Shown in pieces: positions 44,335 to 53,648 of a stretch of 64,000 nucleotides of DNA. This DNA is from Shewanella glacialimarina (GTDB taxonomy: Bacteria > Pseudomonadota > Gammaproteobacteria > Enterobacterales > Shewanellaceae), in the NCBI RefSeq assembly GCF_020511155.1, contig NZ_CP041216.1:186001-250000 (forward strand), given 5' to 3'. The position numbers and the translations under genes were made by a program. Position 1 is the first letter of the stretch, and the number at the start of each line of letters is the position of its first letter. Under the pieces are notes generated by a model, which was given only the letters and a program-made list of their open reading frames with translations, was not told where the DNA came from and did no database searches.

Positions 44335-44378
44335 CTTAAGAAAGCCTTAAGATTGGCCCGATAGATTGCCAGTATAGG
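44335..44378 (+). promoter_or_regulatory. QseB/PmrA-type box and promoter of the tlpA operon
   Basis: Direct repeat CTTAAG-AAAGC-CTTAAG at 44335-44351, the form bound by PmrA/QseB-type regulators, lies where a -35 would be. TATAGG at 44373-44378 is a plausible -10. The operon encodes such a regulator at 47462, so autoregulation is likely. Confidence 0.6.
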
Positions 44379-44395
44379 GTTTATAAGGATTAATC

Positions 44396-44926
44396 ATGCC
44401 AGCTATCCATAATCACATTTCGTTACTGTCTTTTCGAAAAACCATCAATGCATTGTGCTTATGCTTTAGCGCTTTGTGGGTGATGACGTTTGCACATTCA
44501 AGCATTGCTGCGCCCGCATTAAATTATGCTGTGCAAAATGTTAAGGGTGAAACCGTTAACCTGTCAGAGTTTGCGGGCAAAGTGGTGTATGTCGACTTTT
44601 GGTCGTCCTGGTGTGGACCTTGCCGCAAATCTTTCCCTTGGATGAACGAGATGCACGCCAAATATGCCGCCAAAGGTTTAGCTGTAGTGGCGATTAATTT
44701 GGACGTTGAACCTGAGCTTGCTGCGCAGTTTTTAACAAAGTTACCCGCGAGTTTTCCTGTGCGTTATAACCCCGAAGGCGATGTGGCGAGATCATTTGAT
44801 TTACAAGGCATGCCGAGCAGCTTTTTGTTCAATCGCCAGGGCGAATTAGTGCAAAAGCATGTGGGTTTTTATGATGATAAAAAAGCCCTGTATGAGCAAG
44901 AAATTCAACAGTTGTTGGTGGAGTAG
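44396..44926 (+). CDS. TlpA-like periplasmic thioredoxin
   Basis: A 176-residue protein with a signal peptide (cut near SIAAPA) and a thioredoxin fold with active site SSWCGPCRK and cis-Pro region QGMPSSFLF. It would reduce or exchange disulfides in the periplasm. First gene of an operon with DUF4266 lipoprotein, DUF3570 protein, ApbE and a two-component system. The Cys-rich C-terminus of the DUF4266 product, encoded 3 bases after this stop, is a natural candidate client; that is inference. Confidence 0.85.
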   Translation: MPAIHNHISLLSFRKTINALCLCFSALWVMTFAHSSIAAPALNYAVQNVKGETVNLSEFAGKVVYVDFWSSWCGPCRKSFPWMNEMHAKYAAKGLAVVAINLDVEPELAAQFLTKLPASFPVRYNPEGDVARSFDLQGMPSSFLFNRQGELVQKHVGFYDDKKALYEQEIQQLLVE

Positions 44927-44929
44927 TTT

Positions 44930-45169
44930 ATGAAAAACAATTTGATTCGATTCAATATTAAAGCTGGACTCGCTATTGTTATTTTAACCGGTTTATCGGC
45001 TTGCTCAACCTTAGGTGTTGAGCCCTGGGAAAAAGATCAACTTGCAAGAGCTGATATGGCTCTAGACAGTGAAAAGCTTGATATGGCCTTAGATGATCAT
45101 ATTTATTTTAGTAAAGAAGGCACCAGTGGTGGTCGCTCATTAGCGGGCGGAGGTTGCGGATGCAATTAA
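44930..45169 (+). CDS. DUF4266 small lipoprotein with Cys-rich C-terminus
   Basis: A 79-residue lipoprotein: signal with lipobox LSACST, then VEPWEKDQLARADMALD, HIYFSKEGTSGGRS and the end GGGCGCN. The conserved W-E-K..LA..DM pattern and Gly/Cys tail match DUF4266. The two tail Cys could form a disulfide or bind a metal. Overlaps the next gene (DUF3570) by 10 bases and follows the thioredoxin-like gene by 3, so the three are tightly coupled. No function is established to my knowledge. Confidence 0.8.
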   Translation: MKNNLIRFNIKAGLAIVILTGLSACSTLGVEPWEKDQLARADMALDSEKLDMALDDHIYFSKEGTSGGRSLAGGGCGCN

Positions 45170-46464
45170 CTCAAAAACGCAATATAGCTGGCGCCATAGC
45201 CATGGCGAGTTGCAGCTTAATTAACCCTAGTGCTCAAGCGACAGACCTTAATGACACCGTAAAATCAGACGATTGGAAAGTGGATGCCGCCATTATGTAT
45301 TACGGCGAGCAAGATAGAGTGCAAGCCGCTGAAGTGATCGGCAATGTGCAGAAATCGTTTGGCGATAGCTCATTATTGGACATGAAGCTGGTAGTGGACA
45401 GTTTAACGGGGGCATCGGCGTCAGGTGCGGTGGCGCAGGACAGTAGCCAAACCTTTACTCGCCCTTCTGGTAATGGTGAATATACCGTTACCCCTGGTGA
45501 AACGCCGCTTGATGACACTTTCCACGATACGCGCGTGCAATTAAGCGCGAACTGGATGGAAGTACTTAATCCAGATTGGACCTTAAACGTGGGCTTAAAT
45601 GGCTCAACCGAATTTGACTATTTATCGTTAGGTTTAAATGCGGGTCTTGAGCGTAGCTTTAATAAAAACAACACGATAGTGGCGTTATCAGGGGCGTTTA
45701 CCCAAGATACCATTGATGCCGTAGGTGGCAGACCTGTGGCGTTATCTGAAATGGCACTGAGATCTAAATATGATACCGAAGCCGCGTTTCAAGCTGCATT
45801 TGATGACACGCGTCAATCGGGTACCGATGACAAGCAAACGATTGACCTAATGCTTGGGGTAACCCAAAACATTAATCGCTTTTGGTTAATGCAAGCTAAC
45901 TATGGTATTTCGAATGTGTCGGGTTACATGAGCGACCCATATAAGGTGTTATCTCAAGTGGATAACAGCGGTACCGCACAGGCGTACCTATATGAGAATC
46001 GCCCTGAAGATCGCTTAAAACACAGTGTGTTTTTAATGACCAAAGGCGCGTTAGATTCTGGTGTAGTTGATTTTTCTTATCGCTACAGTACCGATGATTG
46101 GGATATTTCATCACATACTTTGGAAACCCATTATCGTTATTATTTGAGCCCGAGTATTTATGCTCAGATACACCTACGTTACTACCAACAACAAGCAGCA
46201 AACTTTTATCAGCCATTTTTGTTGGCGGATGAGCCATTACCTGAATTTGCCAGCGCAGATTATCGTATTGGCGATATGACCGCGTATACGGTGGGATTAA
46301 AGTTTGGCCAACGGTTATCTGGCGGACATGAATTAAGCTACCGTTTAGAGTACTACCAGCAAAACCCAGAAAATAATGGCACTGAGTTAATTGGCCAGTT
46401 GAATCAATTTGAACAATTCCCTGCGGTGAAAGCGATTGTGGCACAAGTGAGTTATTCGTTTTAA
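45160..46464 (+). CDS. DUF3570 outer-membrane-like protein
   Basis: A 434-residue exported protein. ATG 45160 has GGAGG 6 bases upstream; TTG 45154 is too near it. The signal ends near SAQATD. The body is rich in amphipathic beta-strands with many Tyr/Phe (FDYLSLGLNAGLER, TLETHYRYYLSPSIYAQIHL) and ends in Phe, as outer-membrane barrels do. Matches the DUF3570 pattern, which regularly goes with DUF4266. Function unknown; perhaps a channel or anchor for the lipoprotein. Confidence 0.8.
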   Translation: MQLTQKRNIAGAIAMASCSLINPSAQATDLNDTVKSDDWKVDAAIMYYGEQDRVQAAEVIGNVQKSFGDSSLLDMKLVVDSLTGASASGAVAQDSSQTFTRPSGNGEYTVTPGETPLDDTFHDTRVQLSANWMEVLNPDWTLNVGLNGSTEFDYLSLGLNAGLERSFNKNNTIVALSGAFTQDTIDAVGGRPVALSEMALRSKYDTEAAFQAAFDDTRQSGTDDKQTIDLMLGVTQNINRFWLMQANYGISNVSGYMSDPYKVLSQVDNSGTAQAYLYENRPEDRLKHSVFLMTKGALDSGVVDFSYRYSTDDWDISSHTLETHYRYYLSPSIYAQIHLRYYQQQAANFYQPFLLADEPLPEFASADYRIGDMTAYTVGLKFGQRLSGGHELSYRLEYYQQNPENNGTELIGQLNQFEQFPAVKAIVAQVSYSF

Positions 46465-46499
46465 GATGAACACATAATGTGTTTGTGGACAATGCGCTA

Positions 46500-47435
46500 A
46501 TGAGCGGTGCCAATTTGAGTGCTAATCAGACTTATGATGCCAATCAAACCCCTTCAGCGACTTTACAGAGTCGCAGTTGGGGTTTTTTAGGGTGTTTTCG
46601 CGCTATGGCAAGCCCTTGTGAGCTATTAATGGCAACAGATAACGCCGATATAGCCCAAGCTATGTTGGATATTGCCCACAAGGAAGCCATTCGCATTGAG
46701 CAAAAATATAGCCGCTTTTTAAGTCATAACCCCCTATGGCAGATAAATAATGCCCAAGGTGCTGCGACCCCTATCGATACAGAAACCCTACAATTGCTAA
46801 CCTTTGCCCAGCAATGCTACCAATTAAGTGATGGCGACTTTGACATCAGTGCAGGGCCATTAATGCGCTTATGGCGCTTTGATGGGCAGTCTTCGATACC
46901 GGATGACACGACCATTACTCAGGCTAAAGCAAATGTTAATTTTGCTAAGGTCTATTTTGATCAAGCTAATATTCAGATGCCGGCGGCAATGAACCTTGAT
47001 TTTGGCGGTATTGGCAAAGAATATGCGGTTGATAAAGTGGTTCATTTATTAGCGGCTCAGTGGCCGGATATTTCGGTATTAGTGAATTTTGGCGGCGATA
47101 TTCATTGTTTAGTTGAGAAATCACACTCCCCTTGGCAAGTTGGTATCGAAAACCCTAACGCCTTAGATAATGCCGCAGCGGTACTTAGTATTAACCAGGG
47201 AGCGCTTGCCACCAGTGGTGACACGCGCCGCTTTATTGAAGTGAATGGCAAACGTTATGGGCATATTATTAGCCCAGCAACGGGCTATCCAGTCGTTAAT
47301 GCGCCCCGCTCTGTCACTGTACTAGGGCCTAATTGTGTCACCGCCGGAATGTTAGCCACCATGGCGATGTTACAGGGCGCGAATGCTGAGTTATTTTTAG
47401 AACAACAGTCAGTGAAATTTACAGTATTTAGATAA
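46500..47435 (+). CDS. apbE: ApbE-type FAD:protein FMN transferase
   Basis: About 311 residues. ApbE motifs are present: MASPCELLM, IEQKYSRFLSHNPLWQIN, GDFDISAGPLMRLW, MNLDFGGIGKEYAVD, VNFGGDI, the ATSGDTRRF region and YGHIISPATGYPV. It would attach FMN to a Thr/Ser of a target protein using FAD. No obvious signal peptide is visible, so its compartment is unclear. No classic flavinylation target (NqrC/RnfG type) is in the operon, so the target may be one of the DUF proteins or distant. Starts are uncertain; GTG 46479 is an alternative. Confidence 0.85.
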   Translation: MSGANLSANQTYDANQTPSATLQSRSWGFLGCFRAMASPCELLMATDNADIAQAMLDIAHKEAIRIEQKYSRFLSHNPLWQINNAQGAATPIDTETLQLLTFAQQCYQLSDGDFDISAGPLMRLWRFDGQSSIPDDTTITQAKANVNFAKVYFDQANIQMPAAMNLDFGGIGKEYAVDKVVHLLAAQWPDISVLVNFGGDIHCLVEKSHSPWQVGIENPNALDNAAAVLSINQGALATSGDTRRFIEVNGKRYGHIISPATGYPVVNAPRSVTVLGPNCVTAGMLATMAMLQGANAELFLEQQSVKFTVFR

Positions 47436-47461
47436 TTGAGTGAATCAAAAAGGACAAGGTC

Positions 47462-48121
47462 ATGCGGGTGCTACTGGTTGAAGACAATGCATTATTAGCG
47501 CAGGGAGTGTGCTTAAGTTTATCTAAGCTTGGTATGCAAGTGGATCATCTCTCAACATATCAACAAGCCTTAACGGCAGTGGATTATGAAGACTTTAGCG
47601 TGATTATTCTTGATTTAGGCTTACCAGACGGTGATGGCGCTGATTTACTTAAGCGTTGGCGCAAAAACGGGGTGTCTATTCCGACTATTGTGCTGACCGC
47701 GAATACTGATTTTGATACTCGTCTGGCGTGTCTAGACATGGGCGCAGATGATTACTTAAGTAAACCTTTTGACGTGAGAGAGTTAGCGGCAAGATTGCGC
47801 GCTATTGTGAGGCGACAGCATGGCCTAGACCATAATCAATTTGAGTATGGTGCATTAGGGATCGACTTTTCTAAGTGTGAAGTGCATTTTCGTGGTGAAC
47901 TGGTTTATCTTTCAAGACGAGAATACCAATTGCTGCTTGAGTTTGCTCAGTCAGCAGGGCGAGTGTTAACGCGCTCTCAACTTGAACAATTAACCTATGG
48001 CTGGGATGAAGTTGGCAGTAACTCTATTGAGGTGCATATTCATCATTTACGTAAAAAAATGGCTAACGAACTCATCAAAACAGTGCGCGGTATTGGTTAT
48101 ACCTTAGTTGAGGTTGTTTAA
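47462..48121 (+). CDS. OmpR/PhoB-family response regulator (QseB/PmrA-like)
   Basis: A 219-residue regulator. Receiver: LLVEDN near the start, phospho-acceptor Asp in LDLGLPDGDG (about residue 51), Lys in YLSKPFDVRELAARL. The DNA-binding winged helix ends VEVHIHHLRKKM..VRGIGYTLVE. QseB/PmrA-type by sequence style. Last base shared with the kinase gene (TAATG). It likely binds the CTTAAG direct repeat ahead of tlpA. Confidence 0.88.
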   Translation: MRVLLVEDNALLAQGVCLSLSKLGMQVDHLSTYQQALTAVDYEDFSVIILDLGLPDGDGADLLKRWRKNGVSIPTIVLTANTDFDTRLACLDMGADDYLSKPFDVRELAARLRAIVRRQHGLDHNQFEYGALGIDFSKCEVHFRGELVYLSRREYQLLLEFAQSAGRVLTRSQLEQLTYGWDEVGSNSIEVHIHHLRKKMANELIKTVRGIGYTLVEVV

Positions 48122-49566
48122 TGTCGGTAAAATCGAATCGGGGTTTAAGCTCGCTGTACTCGCTGCGCATGCTAATGGGCGTTGCTATGGTAACGGCCAT
48201 TATCATTACCGTGGCTATCACTAATTTACTCAGCCGAGATGATGCTAGTAGACAAATAGAAGAGTTATTTGATGCGCAAATGCTGCAAACAGCTAAAGTG
48301 CTGGAATTGTTTTATGTGAGTGAGTTTACCGACGTAAAAATTAAACAACTTATTCAACAGCCTATAAAACTGCATGTGCAACAAACCGATATTGAAACCT
48401 TTGCAGAGCAGTCGACCACAGCCAACTTGATGTATGAAAACAAAATGTCTTTTCAACTGTTGAGCGAGTCAGGGGAATTATTAGTTTATTCAGATAGCTC
48501 CGGTGAGAAATCACTAAGTCGTTTGGCTCAGGGGTATGAGTTACGCAACATTGATAATGCCTTGTGGCACGTGTTTAGCTATTTTTCCAAAACACATAGA
48601 ATATGGATTGTTACTGCACAAAGTGAGGATGTTCGCGAAGAGCTGTTAGCTAAGATGATGTCGAATACCTGGACCGTACCGTTCCTTGTTATGCCGGTCG
48701 TGTTGTTGGTGTTTCTATTGATTACTTATTACTTATTTAAACCAGTCAAAACCCTCGAAGCTAATTTACTGACGCGCGCGCCACAGGATTTATCGCCCAT
48801 CAATATTGCTCTGCCTACTGAATTAATTCCGGTGCAGCGGGCTTTAAACGATTATATCCACCGTATATCACAGGCAATGCAGCGGGAAAGGCGTTTTAGT
48901 GCTGATGCCGCCCACGAGCTCAAAACCCCATTAGCTATTGTGAAGCTGCACCACAATGGTTTAAGGGATTTATATGGTGACACTGTTGAACAATTAGTCA
49001 CTGAACCACAACAGGCGCAACTTCACTTAAGTGCGATTGAGCAAGGTGTGGATCGTATGAGCCATATGGTTGAACAGTTATTGTTGTTGTCCAGAGTCGA
49101 TGCTATTGAGGCGCTTAATTTACAACAGTGTAGAGTGAGTGACATCATTGAGGCATCGATAAACCAGCTTATTACTATTATCGCCGACTACGAATGGCAG
49201 ATTGATATTTCTCCTTCTATTATTGCCACGGTTGATGAGTTTTATATGGAGTTAGTGTGTAAAAATTTGATAGAAAATGCCTGTAAGTATAGTCCTAAAG
49301 AGTCGATTATCAGTATTCAAGCCATTGAGCAAGATAACAAGATTATCTTAAAGTTTGCTGATTCAGGTAAGGGAATGAGTGAGACGCAAATCGCACGAGC
49401 AAAAGAGCGATTTTATCGGGTGGATGAAAATGAATCCCAAGGTGCTGGTTTGGGATTATCGATTTGCCAGCACATTATTAGTCTACATGGCGGTGAGCTT
49501 AATTTGGCAGCCAACCAACCTAAAGGCTTAGTCGTCAGTATGTCATGGCCAAACGCAACACAATAA
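48121..49566 (+). CDS. Sensor histidine kinase (QseC-like)
   Basis: A 481-residue membrane kinase: helix 1 about residues 15-38, periplasmic sensor of about 145 residues, helix 2 about 182-202, HAMP, then H-box FSADAAHELKTPLA, N-box NLIENACKYSPK and G-boxes ADSGKGMS and GAGLGLSICQHI. The sensor part (AKVLELFYVSEF at its start) is QseC-like. Coupled to the regulator by a one-base overlap. The signal is unknown; redox or metal stress would suit the operon. Confidence 0.88.
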   Translation: MSVKSNRGLSSLYSLRMLMGVAMVTAIIITVAITNLLSRDDASRQIEELFDAQMLQTAKVLELFYVSEFTDVKIKQLIQQPIKLHVQQTDIETFAEQSTTANLMYENKMSFQLLSESGELLVYSDSSGEKSLSRLAQGYELRNIDNALWHVFSYFSKTHRIWIVTAQSEDVREELLAKMMSNTWTVPFLVMPVVLLVFLLITYYLFKPVKTLEANLLTRAPQDLSPINIALPTELIPVQRALNDYIHRISQAMQRERRFSADAAHELKTPLAIVKLHHNGLRDLYGDTVEQLVTEPQQAQLHLSAIEQGVDRMSHMVEQLLLLSRVDAIEALNLQQCRVSDIIEASINQLITIIADYEWQIDISPSIIATVDEFYMELVCKNLIENACKYSPKESIISIQAIEQDNKIILKFADSGKGMSETQIARAKERFYRVDENESQGAGLGLSICQHIISLHGGELNLAANQPKGLVVSMSWPNATQ

Positions 49567-49591
49567 ACAGCGCGGATAACGTAGTAGCCGA

Positions 49592-49615
49592 ATAAATTAG
49601 TTTGGACTAATTTAT
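49592..49615. other. Perfect inverted repeat after the kinase gene
   Basis: ATAAATTAGT / ACTAATTTAT with loop TTGG. AT-rich stem without a T-run; may end the operon or act as a regulatory site for the peroxiredoxin gene. Confidence 0.4.
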
Positions 49616-49792
49616 CTCTACAGACGTACAATGAGGTTATTTGTTAGACTGCATGGCTGATCAAAATACGCGTTTGCAATGAGTTATTGCAATAAACTGT
49701 CATAATGTTCAGTCACAATCATCGAACCTTATTTTTATACAGCGGCTTTCTATCATGCCGCTGCAACTTCACTTCATCGTTAAGGAACAAAC

Positions 49793-50266
49793 ATGATCAC
49801 TCAAGGACAAACTTTACCAGCGGGTACATTAGGTCAATTAACTAAAGACGGCATGGTAAACCATAACGTTACTGAGCTATTCGCGGATAAAAAAGTGGTT
49901 TTATTTGCCGTACCAGGTGCATTTACGCCAACGTGTTCAGAAGCACATTTACCGGGTTTTGTGGTATTAGCGGATCAGCTTAAAGCCAAAGGTGTTGATT
50001 TAATTGCGTGTGTATCAGTTAACGATGCATTCGTGATGAAAGCTTGGGGCGAAGCGCAAAATGCATCAGAATTAATGATGCTTGCAGACGGTGATGCTAG
50101 CTTTACTAAAGCGTTAGGTTTAGAAATGGATACCGCAGGTTTTGGTGGTGTTCGTTCACAACGTTATGCCATGGTAATTGATAAAGGCGTGGTTAGCGTA
50201 TTAAACGTTGAAGCGGCTAAGTCATTTGAAGTCAGTACTGCTGAAGCAGTATTAGCTGCCCTATAA
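49793..50266 (+). CDS. Prx5-type peroxiredoxin
   Basis: A 157-residue thiol peroxidase. Peroxidatic Cys in PGAFTPTCSEAHLPGF (about residue 49); GLEMDTAGFGGVRSQRYAMVID is typical of the Prx5 group. A second Cys, in IACVSVND, is at the usual site of this subgroup. It would reduce peroxides with glutathione/glutaredoxin or thioredoxin. Strong AAGGA Shine-Dalgarno and terminator; transcribed alone. Confidence 0.9.
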   Translation: MITQGQTLPAGTLGQLTKDGMVNHNVTELFADKKVVLFAVPGAFTPTCSEAHLPGFVVLADQLKAKGVDLIACVSVNDAFVMKAWGEAQNASELMMLADGDASFTKALGLEMDTAGFGGVRSQRYAMVIDKGVVSVLNVEAAKSFEVSTAEAVLAAL

Positions 50267-50301
50267 GTTTCCCTTTCATCACTTTGACGTGATGATGAAC
50301 T

Positions 50302-50345
50302 AAAAAAGCACGCCACCATTACTTTGATTGGCGTGCTTTTTTTTG
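50302..50345. terminator. Strong bidirectional terminator
   Basis: AAAAGCACGCCA / TGGCGTGCTTTT stem with 13-base loop and runs of A and T on both sides, between convergent genes. Confidence 0.9.
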
Positions 50346-50368
50346 GTTACAAACAGTACGATGCAGGC

Positions 50369-51223
50369 TTAGAAGTAGTGAATATATTCAGCACCGACAC
50401 GATATAACACATCATCAAAACCTATTAAATCTAACTCATAATCACGGCTGACATATTCGGTTGCGAAATGCAGTAAATTGTTCTGGTTGCCTAACGGCAC
50501 AATAACGCCAAATTTTAAGTGATCTACTTTATAAAATTGATTGTCGTCATACGCCCACTCACCAGAGAAATGGCTGTAGGATGCAGTTATTTGTACGCTA
50601 CTGTTGGTAAAGGTATAGGCGTTATTCCATTCAAAAAAGTAACCTAGACCAGAGCGGCCAAGTACATCAACACCGTGGCCAAGTTCTTGGCGCGGCCAAT
50701 CATCATCTTTTTCTTCTTCGCTATAACCTGCGGCAAGTACAAAGCCAAGATCGTAATGGTTAACGTCAGTAAAACGACGATTTAAGCCTAAACCAGCAAT
50801 GGCTAATATTTCAAACTCTTCTAGTTGCTGGCTATTGTAATGGCCTTCAACACGAGCGTGGGCACTGACGATATATTGCTGCTGATCACCAAAACTGGTA
50901 AAAGGACGATAATAATGGAGCTTAGCATCCATAGAGTTACGATAGCGGTCGTCATCGTACTTTTCAGAGTCTCTTTCGTAGTAATAAGTTGCCCGTGCGC
51001 GAATATAGTTTTCATCTAGCTTAAGGCCATTATTGTAACGGCGATCATCCCAAATGATTGAAAACCCACCACCGCGCGACATTGAGCTATATTCTGAGTC
51101 TGGATATGATTCAAGACCGACAATAACCGACGCGGCTAATGGCAAGGGCTTTTCTTCTGCCATAACGGAGGTACTGATATGTGCCAATAGTAAACTACTG
51201 ATCACTAACATCATCAATTTCAT
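50369..51223 (-). CDS. Predicted outer-membrane beta-barrel protein
   Basis: A 284-residue exported protein from ATG 51223, which gives a clean signal peptide (LMMLVISSLLLAHISTSVMAEE). The mature part alternates short polar loops and aromatic strands (YIRARATYYYERD, YRPFTSFGDQQQYIVSAHARVEG) and ends EYIHYF with terminal Phe, as barrels do. No named family recognised. It begins 116 bases downstream of envZ and on the same strand; a longer frame would overlap envZ and is rejected. Confidence 0.72.
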   Translation of the reverse strand: MKLMMLVISSLLLAHISTSVMAEEKPLPLAASVIVGLESYPDSEYSSMSRGGGFSIIWDDRRYNNGLKLDENYIRARATYYYERDSEKYDDDRYRNSMDAKLHYYRPFTSFGDQQQYIVSAHARVEGHYNSQQLEEFEILAIAGLGLNRRFTDVNHYDLGFVLAAGYSEEEKDDDWPRQELGHGVDVLGRSGLGYFFEWNNAYTFTNSSVQITASYSHFSGEWAYDDNQFYKVDHLKFGVIVPLGNQNNLLHFATEYVSRDYELDLIGFDDVLYRVGAEYIHYF

Positions 51224-51338
51224 AATGTGGATAACCTTTTTCAATGTAAACGCAATGTGCTGCCTAATATTAACATCTTGAGGGCATATATCATTATAAA
51301 AAGGAGGGATTAAGCTGTACTTAAGTGTTAGCTTTTGA

Positions 51339-52673
51339 TCATGTTTTGGGTAATAAAACCCGGGCAATTAACCCACCATCAGCTCGATTTGCCAAACTCA
51401 CTTTGCCATTATGGCGGTCGATAATACGCTTAATGATTGCTAGGCCTAAGCCTGAACCTACGCTACCACGCGCACTGTCACCTTGGGTAAAAGGCTGGAA
51501 AAGTGTTTCTGCTGTAGCTTCATCAATACCAGGGCCATCATCCTCTACCGAAAAACCGATAAATGCACCTTGTTGGAAGGATGATATTTTTACCCAGCCA
51601 TTACCGTATCTAAAGGCATTTTCTACCAGGTTACTCAGTACCCGCTTAATCGCTACGGGATGAATAAGAATTTCCGGACATTCGCTTAAGTTTGTTTCTA
51701 GCACACCTGAACGATGACTTTCTTGCTGACTTATCTCTTGAATTAGCTGATTAACTTGAAACAATTCACGAGCAACATCTTCATCATTGCGGATATAAGC
51801 AATAAATTGGGTGATGATGGCGTCCATGTCTTCTATATCACCGACAATGCCGTCTTTTAAATATTGGTCATCTTCCACCATCATTTCTGATGCAAGGCGA
51901 ATCCTGGTTAAAGGAGTGCGTAAATCGTGAGATATTCCGGCCATCAGTAGGGCGCGGTCTTGCTCTAGTTGTTTCATGCTGTGCGCCATTTGATTAAACG
52001 CATGGGTTACTTCAACTATTTCCGTTGAGCCACTTAAGGGTAAAGGCTCGGGGAATTGGCCTTTTGATACCGCAAAAGCGGCCTTTTGTAATCGTTTTAA
52101 AGGTTTGTTTTGTTTGCGAGCAAACAGCCAACCGCCAGCGACACTAAGTGCTCCGATAACCAGCAAATATAATGTCAGTGGCGATAAGTCAGATTCGTTA
52201 ATGCTAGTCAGCGGCACTTTTATCCACAATTTAGGCGCTTGCGGTGGGCGGATCCAAACATTTAACGTCTCGCCTTGAGAAAAGCGCACTTCTGCTTCAC
52301 CGCCTAAATAACCTGACATTTGCTCAGATAAAAAACCATAGTAAGCGGCATTGTCTAAACCTGCTTCACGGGCTTGTTTTAGGTTGTAGACGGTCATGCC
52401 ATCGTGGCGAACTTTGGCGTTAAGTGCGTCAACCATGGACAGATGTTCACGACCAACGTCAACACCATCAACAAATAGAATATTGATTTGCCTAGCAATA
52501 AGCTGGTTAATTTGCTCATAACTGGGTTTAATAAAATACACAGCAACTGACCAATAAGACACCAGTTGATTGATCAGCAGCAAGCTACCAATCAATACCA
52601 CGGTTTGACTAAAGGCGTTACGAGGTAAGAGGCGTTGCCACCACTTTAAGACTAATTTGGCAGGTTCAGGCAC
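51339..52673 (-). CDS. envZ: Osmosensor histidine kinase EnvZ
   Basis: A 444-residue membrane kinase: helix 1 (about 20-42), periplasmic loop, helix 2 (about 162-182), HAMP with [20 protein letters not shown]-box [18 protein letters not shown]-box [12 protein letters not shown] and G-boxes. The H-box with [12 protein letters not shown] is EnvZ-typical. It phosphorylates and dephosphorylates OmpR and responds to osmotic conditions. Starts 3 bases after the ompR stop. Confidence 0.94.
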   Translation of the reverse strand: MPEPAKLVLKWWQRLLPRNAFSQTVVLIGSLLLINQLVSYWSVAVYFIKPSYEQINQLIARQINILFVDGVDVGREHLSMVDALNAKVRHDGMTVYNLKQAREAGLDNAAYYGFLSEQMSGYLGGEAEVRFSQGETLNVWIRPPQAPKLWIKVPLTSINESDLSPLTLYLLVIGALSVAGGWLFARKQNKPLKRLQKAAFAVSKGQFPEPLPLSGSTEIVEVTHAFNQMAHSMKQLEQDRALLMAGISHDLRTPLTRIRLASEMMVEDDQYLKDGIVGDIEDMDAIITQFIAYIRNDEDVARELFQVNQLIQEISQQESHRSGVLETNLSECPEILIHPVAIKRVLSNLVENAFRYGNGWVKISSFQQGAFIGFSVEDDGPGIDEATAETLFQPFTQGDSARGSVGSGLGLAIIKRIIDRHNGKVSLANRADGGLIARVLLPKT

Positions 52674-52676
52674 GGT

Positions 52677-53402
52677 TTACTTACGCGCCGAACCGTCAGG
52701 CACAAACACATAGCCTAAACCCCATACCGTTTGAATATAACGTGGGTTGGCTGCATCTTTCTCTATTAATCGGCGTAAACGCGATACTTGCACATCAATC
52801 GAACGCTCTAGGGCAGAATAATCACGGCCCCTTGCTAAATTCATGAGTTTGTCGCGCGATAGTGGCTCACGAGGGTGGGAAACCAATACTTTTAATACCG
52901 CAAATTCGCCACTAGTGAGCGCAATACTTTCATCACCATGGAACATTTCGCGGGTGGCTAAATTCAGTGAAAACTCACCAAACTCAATCATTTCTTCTTG
53001 CTGTGCAGGGGCGCCGGGTACATCAGTAATTTGTCGGCGCATTACCGCTTTAATGCGGGCAAGTAATTCACGGGGATTAAATGGTTTAGGTAAGTAATCA
53101 TCGGCGCCTAGTTCTAGGCCAATAATGCGATCGACTTCATCGCCTTTTGCGGTAAGCATCACAATCGGGATCGGGTTTTCTTGCTGACGTAAACGGCGAC
53201 AAATAGATAAACCATCTTCACCTGGTAACATTAAATCTAATACGAGTAAGTGAAAGTTTTCACGCTCAAGTAGTCTATTCATTTGATCTGCATTGGCAGC
53301 GCTGCGTACCTGGTAGCCTTGCTCCATTAAATAACGCTCTAACAACGAACGCAGTCGCATATCGTCATCAACAACGAGAATTTTAGATGTTTCTTGGCCC
53401 AT
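52677..53402 (-). CDS. ompR: Response regulator OmpR
   Basis: A 241-residue regulator. Receiver with VVDDDMRLRSLLERYL, Asp in LDLMLPGEDGLSICR and Lys in YLPKPFNPRELLARI; winged-helix C-terminus with RSIDVQVSRLRR and TVWGLGYVFVPDG. These match OmpR closely. It governs outer-membrane porins and, in some bacteria, osmotic genes; two porin-like genes are nearby. First gene of ompR-envZ. Confidence 0.95.
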   Translation of the reverse strand: MGQETSKILVVDDDMRLRSLLERYLMEQGYQVRSAANADQMNRLLERENFHLLVLDLMLPGEDGLSICRRLRQQENPIPIVMLTAKGDEVDRIIGLELGADDYLPKPFNPRELLARIKAVMRRQITDVPGAPAQQEEMIEFGEFSLNLATREMFHGDESIALTSGEFAVLKVLVSHPREPLSRDKLMNLARGRDYSALERSIDVQVSRLRRLIEKDAANPRYIQTVWGLGYVFVPDGSARK

Positions 53403-53648
53403 GAAAATGTCCCTTTTACCTTCAGCATTTTTAGTTAATATAACCAGTTTACCGCTTGGCTAATAGTGTCTTGAAAGTAACTTTAGCTTGAAGTCGCATT
53501 TTTATAACTATTTGTTATTAAATGCTATTGATTTTATTGATTTTTAATTAATATCAATTAAAGTGTGAAAATTGTAACAAATCCCATTTTGTAGATAATT
53601 AACAAGGCTTTGTAAGCTAGGTATGCAAATTGTATTAAATGCTTATGT

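Noticed and set aside
51224..51367. N-terminal extension of the outer-membrane protein
   Set aside because: It would overlap envZ and hide the signal peptide; ATG 51223 fits.
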